Part shown: positions 1 through 8,178 of the stretch, piece after piece | Numbering within the stretch: the first letter of the stretch is position 1 | Layout of the letters: each line of letters opens with the position of its first letter | NCBI GenBank assembly: GCA_025360085.1 | Contig: JANYCW010000027.1 | Location: 1-58,556, forward strand | Direction of reading: 5' to 3' | Length of the DNA: 58,556 bases | From: Actinomycetes bacterium | GTDB lineage: Bacteria > Actinomycetota > Actinomycetes > Nanopelagicales > Nanopelagicaceae | Notes under the pieces: model-generated | The model's input: only the letters and a program-made list of their open reading frames with translations | What the model was told of the DNA's origin: nothing | Database searches by the model: none | Program-made: the position numbers and the translations under genes

Positions 1-182
1 CCGGGTAACAATGGAACACGTACGGTGTAACCCTTAGATAGGAGAAACTCAGCCCACGGACGCATCGATGGGGGTGCACCAGTGAAACCATGCACGAAAA
101 GAACTCCTATTCGTGCATTTTTTCCGGAGCCAGTTGCCGCCCAATCTTGCATCCACCCCGCAGGTGCCGTCTCTACTGCCAT
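1..182 (-). CDS. Alpha/beta hydrolase, carboxylesterase/lipase type (N-terminal part, cut by window edge)
   Basis: Sixty N-terminal codons of a serine hydrolase are visible; the rest lies left of the window. The stretch GVLFVHGFTGAP (about residues 27-38) is the first beta strand and oxyanion-hole HGF/HGFTG motif of the alpha/beta-hydrolase fold, followed by a PSMRPWAEFL helix and a GYTVRVPLLPG strand, the pattern of Est30-like carboxylesterases and monoacylglycerol lipases. The nucleophile elbow and the catalytic Asp and His are outside the window. The ATG at 182 is supported by a TACTCT hexamer placed 7 nt upstream. It is transcribed divergently from the exonuclease gene. The precise ester substrate cannot be inferred. 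Confidence 0.8.
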   Translation of the reverse strand, partial: MAVETAPAGWMQDWAATGSGKNARIGVLFVHGFTGAPPSMRPWAEFLLSKGYTVRVPLLP

Positions 183-189
183 AGTTCAA

Positions 190-195
190 AGAGTA
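190..195 (-). promoter_or_regulatory. -10 element of the hydrolase gene, leaderless geometry
   Basis: TACTCT on the minus strand is followed by 7 nt and then the ATG at 182. No Shine-Dalgarno sequence fits between them, so transcription probably begins at the start codon. Confidence 0.5.
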
Positions 196-261
196 CGCGT
201 TATCGCTTTACCCAAGCAAACATTGCACCCATGAGACGACTGTGGTGTCGGCACTATCACT

Positions 262-267
262 TACGCT
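262..267 (+). promoter_or_regulatory. -10 element of the exonuclease gene, leaderless geometry
   Basis: TACGCT is followed by 7 nt and the ATG at 275. This supports 275 rather than the upstream GTG at 242 as the start of translation. Confidence 0.45.
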
Positions 268-274
268 ATCTAAT

Positions 275-925
275 ATGAACCTTGATGAGAGTGATGCGGT
301 GGCTTGGCAACCGAGCCTCGCAGAATTTGGTAGACCACTTTCACAGACAACTTTTACCGTGATCGATCTTGAGACCTCTGGTGGCTCCCCACAATCCGGT
401 GCTGGCATAACTGAAATTGGCGCAGTAAAAATTCGTGGCGGCGAAATCATTGGCGAGTTTGAATCGCTTATCAATCCAGGTACACCTCTCCCCGAGTACA
501 TTACAGAGTTAACTGGAATCTCAGATGCGATGCTCCAAGGTGCACCACCGATTGAAAGCGTTTTGCCAAGTTTTTTCGAGTTTTTGGGATCTGCGCAAGT
601 AAATATTCTCGTGGCACACAACGCCGGTTTTGATATCGGTTTTTTGCGAGCCGCATCTTCAGCACACCAGTATCGATGGCCGCGTTTTAAAGTGCTAGAT
701 ACCGTTCGATTAGCTCGCTCGATTCTGACCAGAGATGAGGTTCTCGATTGCAAACTGTCAACGCTCTCCCAGTTTTTTGGCACTAAAACCTCTCCCAACC
801 ATCGAGCTTTAGATGATGCTCGGACAACAGTTGAGGTATTACATCGAATCTTTGAACGATACGGATCAATCGCAATCACAACGGTAGAGGATGTAGTTGA
901 GTTCAGTAATCGAAGGAAAAGTTAA
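275..925 (+). CDS. DnaQ-like 3'-5' exonuclease (DNA polymerase III epsilon family)
   Basis: A 216-residue DEDDh exonuclease. ExoI is FTVIDLETSGG (Asp31, Glu33), ExoII is LVAHNAGFDIGFL, and ExoIII is NHRALDDA, giving the His and last Asp of the two-metal site. Mycobacterial homologues at this locus (Rv2191, from memory) carry an extra UvrC-like GIY-YIG domain after the exonuclease domain; here the protein stops right after the exonuclease fold, so it is the short form. It could proofread for a polymerase or act in repair or RNA trimming; no partner is adjacent. An in-frame GTG at 242 would add 11 residues without family support. Its stop codon interlocks with that of trpD in a 4-nt convergent overlap. 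Confidence 0.85.
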   Translation: MNLDESDAVAWQPSLAEFGRPLSQTTFTVIDLETSGGSPQSGAGITEIGAVKIRGGEIIGEFESLINPGTPLPEYITELTGISDAMLQGAPPIESVLPSFFEFLGSAQVNILVAHNAGFDIGFLRAASSAHQYRWPRFKVLDTVRLARSILTRDEVLDCKLSTLSQFFGTKTSPNHRALDDARTTVEVLHRIFERYGSIAITTVEDVVEFSNRRKS

Positions 926-1968
926 AGAGAAGAGAGATTTTGACTCAGTAGAATCCACTTCGCTAAAAGTGCGCCCGCGGCACCCGAGTCAACGGCGGTG
1001 ATGGCCTTATTTAAAGCTTTTTGAATGCGGTCATGCAAGTTAAATTCAAATTCGCCATCAAAGGCGGCAATTGCAGCAGCAGCGTTTAAGAGAACGGCAT
1101 CACGCGGAGCACCTTTTTCACCGGCAAAAATCGCCGTCGTAATCGCCGCGTTCTCCATCGCATCTCCCCCAGCCAAGGCCGAAACCGGTGCCCGCGAAAT
1201 GTAAAAATCTAATGGATCGATTAAATCGCTAGAAATTTCACCATTGCCAATTGTTAACACCGATGTCGTTGTTGCCAAAGTGATCTCATCTAACCCATCA
1301 TCACCGCGAAAAACAAAACCGTCGACGCCACGGTCTCCAAGAACCTGTGCCATCACCAAATGCATGCGGTCATTGGCAACACCGATTGCTGCCGCCTTGG
1401 GTTTAGCTGGATTTGCAAGTGGACCCAAAATATTAAAAACCGTCGGCACACCTAACTCTTTACGCGCAGGTCCAGCAAAGCGCATAGCGGGATGAAAAAC
1501 CGGTGCGAAACAAAAACCAATTCCAAGTTCGCTAAAGCATTTTTCTACACCTTTACCATCAAGAGTGATGCAGACTCCGAGCGCCTCTAATAAATCGGCC
1601 GAACCTGCCTTTGATGATGCCGCGCGATTGCCGTGCTTGATAACTTTTGCACCCGCGGCTGCAGCAATTATCGCTGATGTTGTTGAAATATTAATAGTGT
1701 GTGCGCCATCGCCACCGGTTCCGACGGTATCGACAGCACGTTCACGAATTGAAATCGGTGCGCAGTGTTCATACATCTGCCCAACTAATGCGCCGACTTC
1801 TTCGGAAGTTTCACCCTTTGCTTTTAGCGCTAATAAAAACTCTTTAATCCGTTCATTTTCAGCGCGGCCCTCTAAAATTTCGCGCATACACCATTGGACA
1901 TCTTCGGGAATTAAATCTAAACCAAGTTCGAGGGTTGCTACATTCTTGCTCCATATGTTTGCAACCAT
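922..1968 (-). CDS. trpD: Anthranilate phosphoribosyltransferase
   Basis: A 348-residue enzyme of tryptophan synthesis that transfers the phosphoribosyl group of PRPP to anthranilate. The N-terminal helical domain is followed by the PRPP-binding DTVGTGGDG loop (about residue 80), INISTTSA, and the KHGNRAASSKAGSADLLEALG segment typical of TrpD. GPARKELGVPTVFNILGPLANP is also a family signature. No other trp gene lies nearby; an isolated trpD between the exonuclease and ctaE is the arrangement I recall from mycobacteria and Streptomyces. The hexamer TTGGAT stands 7 nt before the ATG, one mismatch from the leaderless pattern seen elsewhere in the window, and there is no convincing Shine-Dalgarno site. 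Confidence 0.95.
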   Translation of the reverse strand: MVANIWSKNVATLELGLDLIPEDVQWCMREILEGRAENERIKEFLLALKAKGETSEEVGALVGQMYEHCAPISIRERAVDTVGTGGDGAHTINISTTSAIIAAAAGAKVIKHGNRAASSKAGSADLLEALGVCITLDGKGVEKCFSELGIGFCFAPVFHPAMRFAGPARKELGVPTVFNILGPLANPAKPKAAAIGVANDRMHLVMAQVLGDRGVDGFVFRGDDGLDEITLATTTSVLTIGNGEISSDLIDPLDFYISRAPVSALAGGDAMENAAITTAIFAGEKGAPRDAVLLNAAAAIAAFDGEFEFNLHDRIQKALNKAITAVDSGAAGALLAKWILLSQNLSSL

Positions 1969-2114
1969 GGGTGTTATCCAAGCAGATTAGTCGTGGTTCG
2001 GGTTGCTCATTTCTCGCTCGATATCCTTGCAAAGATAGGCATTAGCCAAGCAGATGTAACCTTGAATTGAGTGGAAATGTAACTGCGGTAGTTGCAGGAG
2101 TTACTGAAGAAAAA

Positions 2115-2528
2115 CTATGCGACTACAGGTTTTGTCGCGCGAAGCAATCGTGCCGCAGTATCGGTCAAAGTAAATGGATCGATGGGATGAATAACTGAGG
2201 CTTCGGCCAAGGACCATGCGGCAAGCCATGCATCCTCCTTTCGACCAGTGATGACCAAAACTGGAGGACACTCAAAGACCTCGTCCTTTAATTGACGGGC
2301 GATTCCGAGACCGCCTTCAGGTGCCGACTCGCCATCTAAAATAAAAAGATCGATTATTGCGCGCTCATCGACAAAGGCACGAAGGGCAGGACCCGTGGCA
2401 AACTCGTGAACCTCATGCTCGGGTAAATCGGTTGCACAACGGCGACCCAAGGCGGTGACCACGGATTCTCGCACTGACGAGTTATCGGAGTAGAGAACTA
2501 TCTGTTTCTTTTGAATCTGTTCACTCAT
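2115..2528 (-). CDS. Receiver-domain (CheY-like) protein without output domain
   Basis: 137 residues that read as a response-regulator receiver fold. IVLYSDNSSVRESV supplies an acidic residue after beta1, LFILDGE supplies the candidate phospho-acceptor Asp after beta3, and VLVITGRKEDAW matches the beta4 Thr/Ser position. Beta5 reads SVIHPIDPF: the conserved Lys of the KP motif is replaced by His, so phosphorylation-dependent switching is doubtful. There is no DNA-binding domain and no kinase next to it. It lies between trpD and ctaE and is divergent from ctaE. A role in sensing or in controlling the respiratory genes is only a guess from position. Confidence 0.7.
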   Translation of the reverse strand: MSEQIQKKQIVLYSDNSSVRESVVTALGRRCATDLPEHEVHEFATGPALRAFVDERAIIDLFILDGESAPEGGLGIARQLKDEVFECPPVLVITGRKEDAWLAAWSLAEASVIHPIDPFTLTDTAARLLRATKPVVA

Positions 2529-2535
2529 GGCCGCA

Positions 2536-2563
2536 ATCCTAAGGGCTTAGCGCAACGGGGCAA
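2536..2563 (-). promoter_or_regulatory. Promoter of the receiver-domain gene (TTGCCC / TAGGAT)
   Basis: On the minus strand TTGCCC (2563-2558), a 16-nt spacer and TAGGAT (2541-2536) are followed by 7 nt and the ATG at 2528. Both boxes are recognisable and the geometry predicts a leaderless mRNA. Confidence 0.5.
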
Positions 2564-2680
2564 AGGCAGAAAAGCCAATTCAAACGCGGTGTTCTTTTTC
2601 ACGTGAAGATCGGAGATTTTGAGGTGAAGAAAGCGCATTGTGGAGGGACAGGGAAGGGCTTTTAGGGAATAATCTCCACC

Positions 2681-3310
2681 ATGTCTAGTAGCTCCGTTTC
2701 GACTCACTATAAAATCACACGTCCCAACGCTGTTGCTGTAGGGACGATTGTGTGGCTCTCCAGCGAACTGATGTTTTTCGCTGCCCTCTTTGCAATCTAC
2801 TTCACTACTCGTGGAGTTCAAGGCCCCGCAATTTGGTTTGAGTCAAACAAGATTCTTAACATTCCCTTTGCCGCAATCAACACAACAGTCTTGGTTCTCT
2901 CATCGGTGACATGTCAGTTTGGTGTTTTTGCCGCCGAGCGTTTTCAAAATCGCAAAAGTGGAAAAATTTATCAAATCAATAAATGGGGAATGCGCGAATG
3001 GTTTGCACTCACCTTTTTAATGGGCTCTTTTTTCGTAGCCGGACAGATTTATGAATACGCCTCTCTCGTGCACGAGGGTTTGACGCTTTCATCAACGGCT
3101 TATGGATCAATCTTTTTTGTTGCAACAGGTTTTCACGGACTTCACGTAACAGGTGGCTTAATTGCTTTTTTAATCGTGATTATTCGCGTATCCAAAGCCC
3201 GTCGTTTTACATCAGCCCAAGCAACAACCGCGATTGTAGTTTCGTATTACTGGCACTTTGTTGATGTCGTTTGGATTGCACTCTTCTCAGCGATTTACTT
3301 GATTAAGTAA
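2681..3310 (+). CDS. ctaE: Cytochrome c oxidase subunit III
   Basis: 209 residues with about five membrane segments; the core subunit III of the aa3-type oxidase. [19 protein letters not shown] is the conserved helix with the buried Glu, and [15 protein letters not shown] and [14 protein letters not shown] are the C-terminal signature helices. It heads the ctaE-qcrC-qcrA-qcrB run, the usual actinobacterial order. TAATCT stands only 5 nt before the ATG, so it may be leaderless with slightly short spacing. Confidence 0.95.
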   Translation: MSSSSVSTHYKITRPNAVAVGTIVWLSSELMFFAALFAIYFTTRGVQGPAIWFESNKILNIPFAAINTTVLVLSSVTCQFGVFAAERFQNRKSGKIYQINKWGMREWFALTFLMGSFFVAGQIYEYASLVHEGLTLSSTAYGSIFFVATGFHGLHVTGGLIAFLIVIIRVSKARRFTSAQATTAIVVSYYWHFVDVVWIALFSAIYLIK

Positions 3311-3326
3311 GGGAGTAATAAAACAC

Positions 3327-4118
3327 GTGAAGCAGATTTCTCTCTACCGCCGACACAAAGCCGCTGGTCCATTACTTTTAATCATTGCGCTCCTTGGAAT
3401 CGGAACAACGTTTAACATTGCAAGTGCGACAATGAAAGCACCATCGAATACTTTTGATCGTTCAGCGGCAATCGAAGAGGGAAAGCAGATCTTCCTTAAG
3501 GGTTGCTCGTCCTGCCATGGCATCAACGCAATAGGCGGGGCGATTGCGCCATCACTTATCGGTGTCGGCGCCGCGTCGGTAGATTTCCAAGTGGGTACAG
3601 GACGGATGCCGATGGCCGATATGAACACTCAAGCTATGCGTAAAAAACCGGTGTACAACGAGAAAGAAGTGGCCGCACTTGCCGCCTATATTGCCTCTCT
3701 AGCTCCAGGGCCTGCAGTTCCAACGGATGCAGTTTTAAATTATGAGCGCGATGGAAATACTGCCGAAGGTGGCCAACTTTTTCGCAACAACTGCGCGATG
3801 TGTCATAACTTTGCCGGTCAAGGTGGCGCCTTGACGCAAGGTAAATACGCACCGACCTTGATGGGCGTTGAACCTAAATATATTTATGAAGCTTTAATTA
3901 CCGGCCCACAATCAATGCCAGTCTTTAGCGATAAAACAATCACTCCAGCAGAAAAACTCTCCATTATAAAATGGATAAAAGCTGCCGAGGCCGAGCCAAA
4001 TCTCGGTGGTGCCACCATGGGACGTATTGGACCAGTATCTGAAGGTCTAGTGGTATGGATATTAGGTCTTGGACTGCTCATTGCAATTGCAGTCTGGTTA
4101 ACAACGAGAGCGAGATGA
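3327..4118 (+). CDS. qcrC: Cytochrome bc1 (bcc) complex diheme cytochrome c subunit
   Basis: 263 residues. An N-terminal signal-anchor helix (about residues 14-34) is followed by two c-type domains with heme motifs CSSCH and CAMCH, axial Met candidates near GRMPMAD and QSMPVFSD, and a C-terminal membrane helix. Actinobacteria use this diheme QcrC as a covalent wire from the Rieske protein to the oxidase because they lack a soluble cytochrome c. GTG start at 3327 with a GGGAG site upstream. Its stop overlaps the qcrA start as ATGA. Confidence 0.95.
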   Translation: MKQISLYRRHKAAGPLLLIIALLGIGTTFNIASATMKAPSNTFDRSAAIEEGKQIFLKGCSSCHGINAIGGAIAPSLIGVGAASVDFQVGTGRMPMADMNTQAMRKKPVYNEKEVAALAAYIASLAPGPAVPTDAVLNYERDGNTAEGGQLFRNNCAMCHNFAGQGGALTQGKYAPTLMGVEPKYIYEALITGPQSMPVFSDKTITPAEKLSIIKWIKAAEAEPNLGGATMGRIGPVSEGLVVWILGLGLLIAIAVWLTTRAR

Positions 4119-5119
4119 GTGCAGTGTCAATGGAAATCGAATCGATAGATAATCCAGGTACTCCCGTGCATCCCCCACGCGCGGCCGATGTAAATCCCCG
4201 CGCTGAAAAACGTGCCGAACAACAAGTAGCACTTCTCTTTGCGCTCTCTGGTGTTGGGTCGCTTCTCTTAATGTATGCATACATTTTTATTCCGTTGGAT
4301 GTATTTATTTTTGTTCCGGTAATGGGCAATCAAAACGCACATCAACTCTTCTTAGGTCTGGGAATGGCTTTCTCGCTTTTCTTCCTCGGAATGGGAGCTA
4401 TTCATTGGGCTAAAACATTAATGCCAGAAACCGAAGTTGTTAATCACCGTCATGAATTTCGATCATCGCCCGAAGATCGTGAAGCCTTTGTTCAGACCGT
4501 CAAAGAAGGCGTAACTGGAGTAAAACTTGGTCGACGTAAATTAATTAAGGGCTCACTCGCAGCCTCGCTTGGTTTGTTCGCACTTCCTCCCGTTTTGCTC
4601 TTGCGTGACTTAGGTCCATTGCCGGGTAAAGAGTTGGAAAAAACAAGTTGGAAGGCGGGCACTCGATTAGTCACCGACCCTGGAAATCGCCCCATATTGG
4701 CAACTGATTTAGAGGTCGGCGCCGTTGTCCAAACCCTTCCCGCCGTGCCCGAAGGCACCGAGCGCTTACTCAGTGACATTGCTAAAGATCCTGTTCTTTT
4801 GATCCGACTTCGCCCTGAGGATTTCCAGTTAACCCCCGAAAAATTCGCGATGACACATGATGGAATCATTGCTTTTTCAAAGATTTGCTCGCACATGGGT
4901 TGTGCGGTGGCCCTCTATGAACAGCAGACCAAACACCTGTTGTGCCCATGCCATCAATCAACTTTCGATGTCACCAGAGGCGCAAAAGTTATCTTCGGGC
5001 CTGCGGCCCGTCCGCTTCCTCAGTTAGATATCACTATTGACACCGAAGGTTATTTAATTGCACGTGCACCATTTAATGAACCCGTCGGACCTAGTTTTTG
5101 GGAGCGTAACTCGCAATGA
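4115..5119 (+). CDS. qcrA: Rieske iron-sulfur subunit of the cytochrome bcc complex
   Basis: 334 residues from the ATG that overlaps the qcrC stop; an earlier in-frame ATG at 4055 would run far into qcrC. The [2Fe-2S] ligands are in CSHMGC and CPCHQS in the C-terminal domain. The N-terminal half has two membrane helices and a third at about residues 145-165 that is preceded by GRRKLIKG, a twin-arginine-like motif. Actinobacterial QcrA proteins are known to use Tat for the third helix and the folded cluster domain after earlier helices insert by Sec, and this protein has that architecture. The 3' end overlaps qcrB by 4 nt. Confidence 0.95.
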   Translation: MSAVSMEIESIDNPGTPVHPPRAADVNPRAEKRAEQQVALLFALSGVGSLLLMYAYIFIPLDVFIFVPVMGNQNAHQLFLGLGMAFSLFFLGMGAIHWAKTLMPETEVVNHRHEFRSSPEDREAFVQTVKEGVTGVKLGRRKLIKGSLAASLGLFALPPVLLLRDLGPLPGKELEKTSWKAGTRLVTDPGNRPILATDLEVGAVVQTLPAVPEGTERLLSDIAKDPVLLIRLRPEDFQLTPEKFAMTHDGIIAFSKICSHMGCAVALYEQQTKHLLCPCHQSTFDVTRGAKVIFGPAARPLPQLDITIDTEGYLIARAPFNEPVGPSFWERNSQ

Positions 5120-6702
5120 CAACCACTGAAAAAAGACTCGGCGCTGCCGCAAACTTTGTTGATGAGCGCCTGGGCGCTGCTGGCTGGATGAAGAAATCAC
5201 TCAACAAAGTCTTTCCCGACCATTGGTCATTTATGCTCGGTGAAATATGTATGTACTCTTTTGTTATCTTGCTGCTCTCTGGAACATTTTTAACGTTGTG
5301 GTTTGATCCTTCTCAACGCGATGTAATTTACGAAGGTGTGTATGCCCCCCTCAAGGGCTTAAAGATGTCGGCGGCCTATGCCTCGACTTTAGATATCTCA
5401 TTTGAAGTTCGTGGCGGCTTGTTGATGCGTCAAATCCATCACTGGGCGGCAAATATTTTTATGGCCGCCATTGTTGCCCACTTACTGCGAGTATTTTTTA
5501 CCGGCGCATTTCGAAAGCCGCGTGAATTCAACTGGATTCTCGGAATCATTCTTCTCACTTTAGGTTTCCTTGAAGGCCTCTTTGGTTACTCACTCCCCGA
5601 TGATTTATTATCTGGTGTCGGTCTTCGAATCACTTCAGCGATTGTTCAGGCATTTCCCGTTATCGGCTCTTATTTTTCATTCTTCTTATTCGGTGGCGCC
5701 TTCCCCGGCGTTGGATTTATCCCGCGCATGTTCACCATCCACGTGCTGCTGTTGCCTGGTGCGTTTTTAGCCGTCATCACCATTCACGTCATGTTGGTCT
5801 GGTACCAAAAGCACACCCAGTTCCCTGGCGCAGGTCGTACCGAGAAAAATGTAGTGGGACATCCCATTTTGCCCGTTTACATGGCAAAAGCTGGTGGCTT
5901 CTTCTTTATTGTCTTCGGCGTCACCGCATTTCTTGGAGCCGTCGCATCGATTAACCCCATCTGGCTCTACGGTCCATACACACCGGGGCAGATCTCTGCC
6001 GGTTCGCAGCCCGATTGGTATATGGGTTGGCTTGATGGTCTTGTACGCATGGCACCTCCACTAGAGACGCATGCCTTTGGACATACGATTTCATGGAATA
6101 TTTTAATTCCAGCCCTGATTGTTCCGGGAATCATCTTTACGTTAATGGCTTTCTACCCATTCATTGAAAGTTGGATTACTGGCGATAAGCGTGAACACCA
6201 TTTATTAGATCGTCCGCGAAATGTCCCTAACCGCACAGCTCTTGGGGCTATGTCAATCACTTTTGTTTTGATTGCTTTGATTAATGGTGGAAACGATATT
6301 CTTGCAACGAATTTCCACATGTCGATTAACCAAATTATGTGGTTCTCGAGAATAGCAATATTTATTCTGCCCCCCATTGCTTTTATTATTACTAAGCGTT
6401 TGTGCCTGTCCCTGCAACGTTCCGATCGTGATTTGGTACTGCACGGGCGAGAGACTGGCCGCCTTGTAAGAATGCCAAGTGGTGAGTTTGTTGAAATTCA
6501 TGAGCCGATCTCGGCGGAAAAACGTTGGATATTGACCTCGCACGAACAGCGAGCCCCGCTAGAGCTGCCACCTGTTGATGCACGCGGCGTAAAACGCCAA
6601 CAAGCCCTTAAAAACAAGCTCCGAGTTCGCTTAAGCAAGGCCCATTCTGTAGCGGTTCCTAAAGTCAGCGCGGCCGAACTCAAGGAAATCGAGCAACATT
6701 AA
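5116..6702 (+). CDS. qcrB: Cytochrome b subunit of the cytochrome bcc complex
   Basis: 528 residues. Heme b ligand pairs sit in helices reading RQIHHWAANIFMAAIVAHLL and FTIHVLLLPGAFLAVITIHV. The quinol-site motif appears as PDWYMGW, a variant of the classic PEWY. A hydrophilic tail of about 100 residues follows the last helix, as in other actinobacterial QcrB proteins. The ATG overlaps the qcrA stop (ATGA). This is the menaquinol-oxidising core of the complex. Confidence 0.95.
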   Translation: MTTTEKRLGAAANFVDERLGAAGWMKKSLNKVFPDHWSFMLGEICMYSFVILLLSGTFLTLWFDPSQRDVIYEGVYAPLKGLKMSAAYASTLDISFEVRGGLLMRQIHHWAANIFMAAIVAHLLRVFFTGAFRKPREFNWILGIILLTLGFLEGLFGYSLPDDLLSGVGLRITSAIVQAFPVIGSYFSFFLFGGAFPGVGFIPRMFTIHVLLLPGAFLAVITIHVMLVWYQKHTQFPGAGRTEKNVVGHPILPVYMAKAGGFFFIVFGVTAFLGAVASINPIWLYGPYTPGQISAGSQPDWYMGWLDGLVRMAPPLETHAFGHTISWNILIPALIVPGIIFTLMAFYPFIESWITGDKREHHLLDRPRNVPNRTALGAMSITFVLIALINGGNDILATNFHMSINQIMWFSRIAIFILPPIAFIITKRLCLSLQRSDRDLVLHGRETGRLVRMPSGEFVEIHEPISAEKRWILTSHEQRAPLELPPVDARGVKRQQALKNKLRVRLSKAHSVAVPKVSAAELKEIEQH

Positions 6703-6866
6703 TTAGCTCCTCTAAAAAAGCTAACTTTAACTCGTAAGGGCCGTTGTAAAAAGCGACTGATATGCACTATTTATGGGCAAGAAATTAGATCTGCTAACCG
6801 CGACACAATTCATGAAATTGTTAAGTGCACTATGGGCATTTTGATAACCTCAGAAACCAAACGTGT
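6703..6866. other. Convergent intergenic spacer with a weak hairpin
   Basis: 164 bases between the ends of qcrB and the EamA gene. TTAGCT at 6703-6708 pairs with AGCTAA at 6719-6724 around an A-rich loop, a 6-bp stem that could be a weak terminator. No believable gene is present. Confidence 0.3.
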
Positions 6867-7760
6867 TCAGGATATTCTTGAATCAGCCGACAATCTCGCC
6901 GAGTTGGTCGACCTTACGACAAGCCATACACCTGCTGCCGTTATTGCAATTCCGAAAAAGCCCTGAGCATTTAGCTTTTCCCCAAATAGAAAATAAGCCT
7001 CGGTAGCAGTTGCCGGTGGTACTAAGTAAAAAAGCGAAGAGACTGAAGCGGCGCTTGCATTATTTAGAAGCCAGAGCAGTAAAAGAATCGCACCCACTGA
7101 TAGGGCGAAAATTAACCATACTAAGGCGCCTGCGAAATGTGCATTCCATTGAATATGCCTTCGGCGAGTTGCAAATGCCAACACACCTAAGATGAAACCA
7201 CTTGTTAGATATTGATAAGCCGTGCCGGCCAAAAGGGGAATCTCAGTTCCAAATTTCTTCTGCAAGAGCGTGGCACACGTGCTCCCCGCGAGTGCAATAA
7301 ATACCGCAACTATTCCCCACGATGAAATAGAGCCATCGAAACTTGGACCCAAAACTAAAAAAACACCGATTAATCCACATAACAGGCCAATACCTTGTGA
7401 CCAACGAAGTTTTTCGCCCAAAAATTTAATGGCCAGCACTGAAACGAGAACAGGTTGCAGACTAGTAATCACTGCGGCCGTTCCTGCAGGTACTCCCCGT
7501 GCTATCGCGAAGAATACGCCACCTAAATAGCAGGTATGAAGGAAAAAACCAATGAGCGCCGATTTTCCCATTGCTCTGCCCCCGATTGCTACCGGACTTT
7601 TAAGGGCAGCGGCAATAACAAAGAGAATTGCAGAGGCTATAAATATGCGAAGCGATAAAAATATAAATGGATCGGCATAAGGCAGACCATATTTTGCACC
7701 TACAAAGCCGGTGCTCCATAGTAGAACAAAAAGATAAGGAGCAAAGCGAGCGACTTTCAC
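6867..7760 (-). CDS. EamA-family (DMT) transporter
   Basis: 297 residues forming about ten hydrophobic helices in two EamA repeats. FVLLWSTGFVGAKYGLPYADP is the usual first helix, and the repeat boundaries lie near VLAIKFLGEKL and YFLFGEKLNAQG, the conserved LGE and GEK signatures of this superfamily. Such proteins export or import metabolites, and the substrate is not predictable here. GTG start at 7760 with AGAGGC just upstream. It follows ctaF by 9 nt and so may be co-transcribed with the oxidase genes. Its presence between qcrB and ctaF is unlike the mycobacterial layout I recall. Confidence 0.85.
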   Translation of the reverse strand: MKVARFAPYLFVLLWSTGFVGAKYGLPYADPFIFLSLRIFIASAILFVIAAALKSPVAIGGRAMGKSALIGFFLHTCYLGGVFFAIARGVPAGTAAVITSLQPVLVSVLAIKFLGEKLRWSQGIGLLCGLIGVFLVLGPSFDGSISSWGIVAVFIALAGSTCATLLQKKFGTEIPLLAGTAYQYLTSGFILGVLAFATRRRHIQWNAHFAGALVWLIFALSVGAILLLLWLLNNASAASVSSLFYLVPPATATEAYFLFGEKLNAQGFFGIAITAAGVWLVVRSTNSARLSADSRIS

Positions 7761-7769
7761 GCCTCTAAA

Positions 7770-8174
7770 TTAATGTGAAGAAGCGGAAATCGGCTTTTCA
7801 TATTCGGTAACCATGCCAATGACCGCGACGATTAACGCGCCAAGACCAATAAGAACAAGCCACCACCCAATTATTAAACCCAGACCCATTGAGCACGCGC
7901 CAAGGGCTACAGGTAAGGGCCACCATGAGTGAGGAGAATAGAAACCTAACTCCCCCGCACCATCGATTATTTCGGCAGTCACTGAATCTTCAGGAAGAAT
8001 TACTCCGATTCGCTTTTGTGTGAACCAAAGATAGAAAGCAACCATCCCTGCAAGGCCTGCCGCGAGCAACATCCCACCAATTCCAACGGGCTCACCGCCA
8101 ACTCGCCAATAAACGACGGTAACGATGACATAAAAAACGGATAAACCGCTGAATAAGCGCCAATTAACTTTCAT
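7770..8174 (-). CDS. ctaF: Cytochrome c oxidase subunit IV (actinobacterial type)
   Basis: 134 residues, beginning MKVNWRLFSGL four bases after the ctaD stop; an upstream in-frame start would overlap ctaD. Four membrane segments: two near the N-terminus, a hydrophilic linker with IGVILPEDS and GFYSPHSWWPL, then two more. The SPHSWWPL segment and size match the actinobacterial oxidase subunit IV family (CtaF). Confidence 0.9.
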   Translation of the reverse strand: MKVNWRLFSGLSVFYVIVTVVYWRVGGEPVGIGGMLLAAGLAGMVAFYLWFTQKRIGVILPEDSVTAEIIDGAGELGFYSPHSWWPLPVALGACSMGLGLIIGWWLVLIGLGALIVAVIGMVTEYEKPISASSH

Positions 8175-8178
8175 AAAC

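Noticed and set aside
208-879. 223-residue frame opposite the exonuclease
   Set aside because: It mirrors the exonuclease codons, shows no domain and has low-complexity Ser-rich content; the exonuclease motifs prove the other strand.
2525-2821. 98-residue frame on the minus strand before and inside ctaE
   Set aside because: It overlaps the start of ctaE and has no homology signal; the receiver-domain gene starts at 2528 after its own promoter.
6703-6866. Short frame starting near 6773 in the qcrB-EamA spacer
   Set aside because: It encodes only about 23 residues with no ribosome site and no -10 box.
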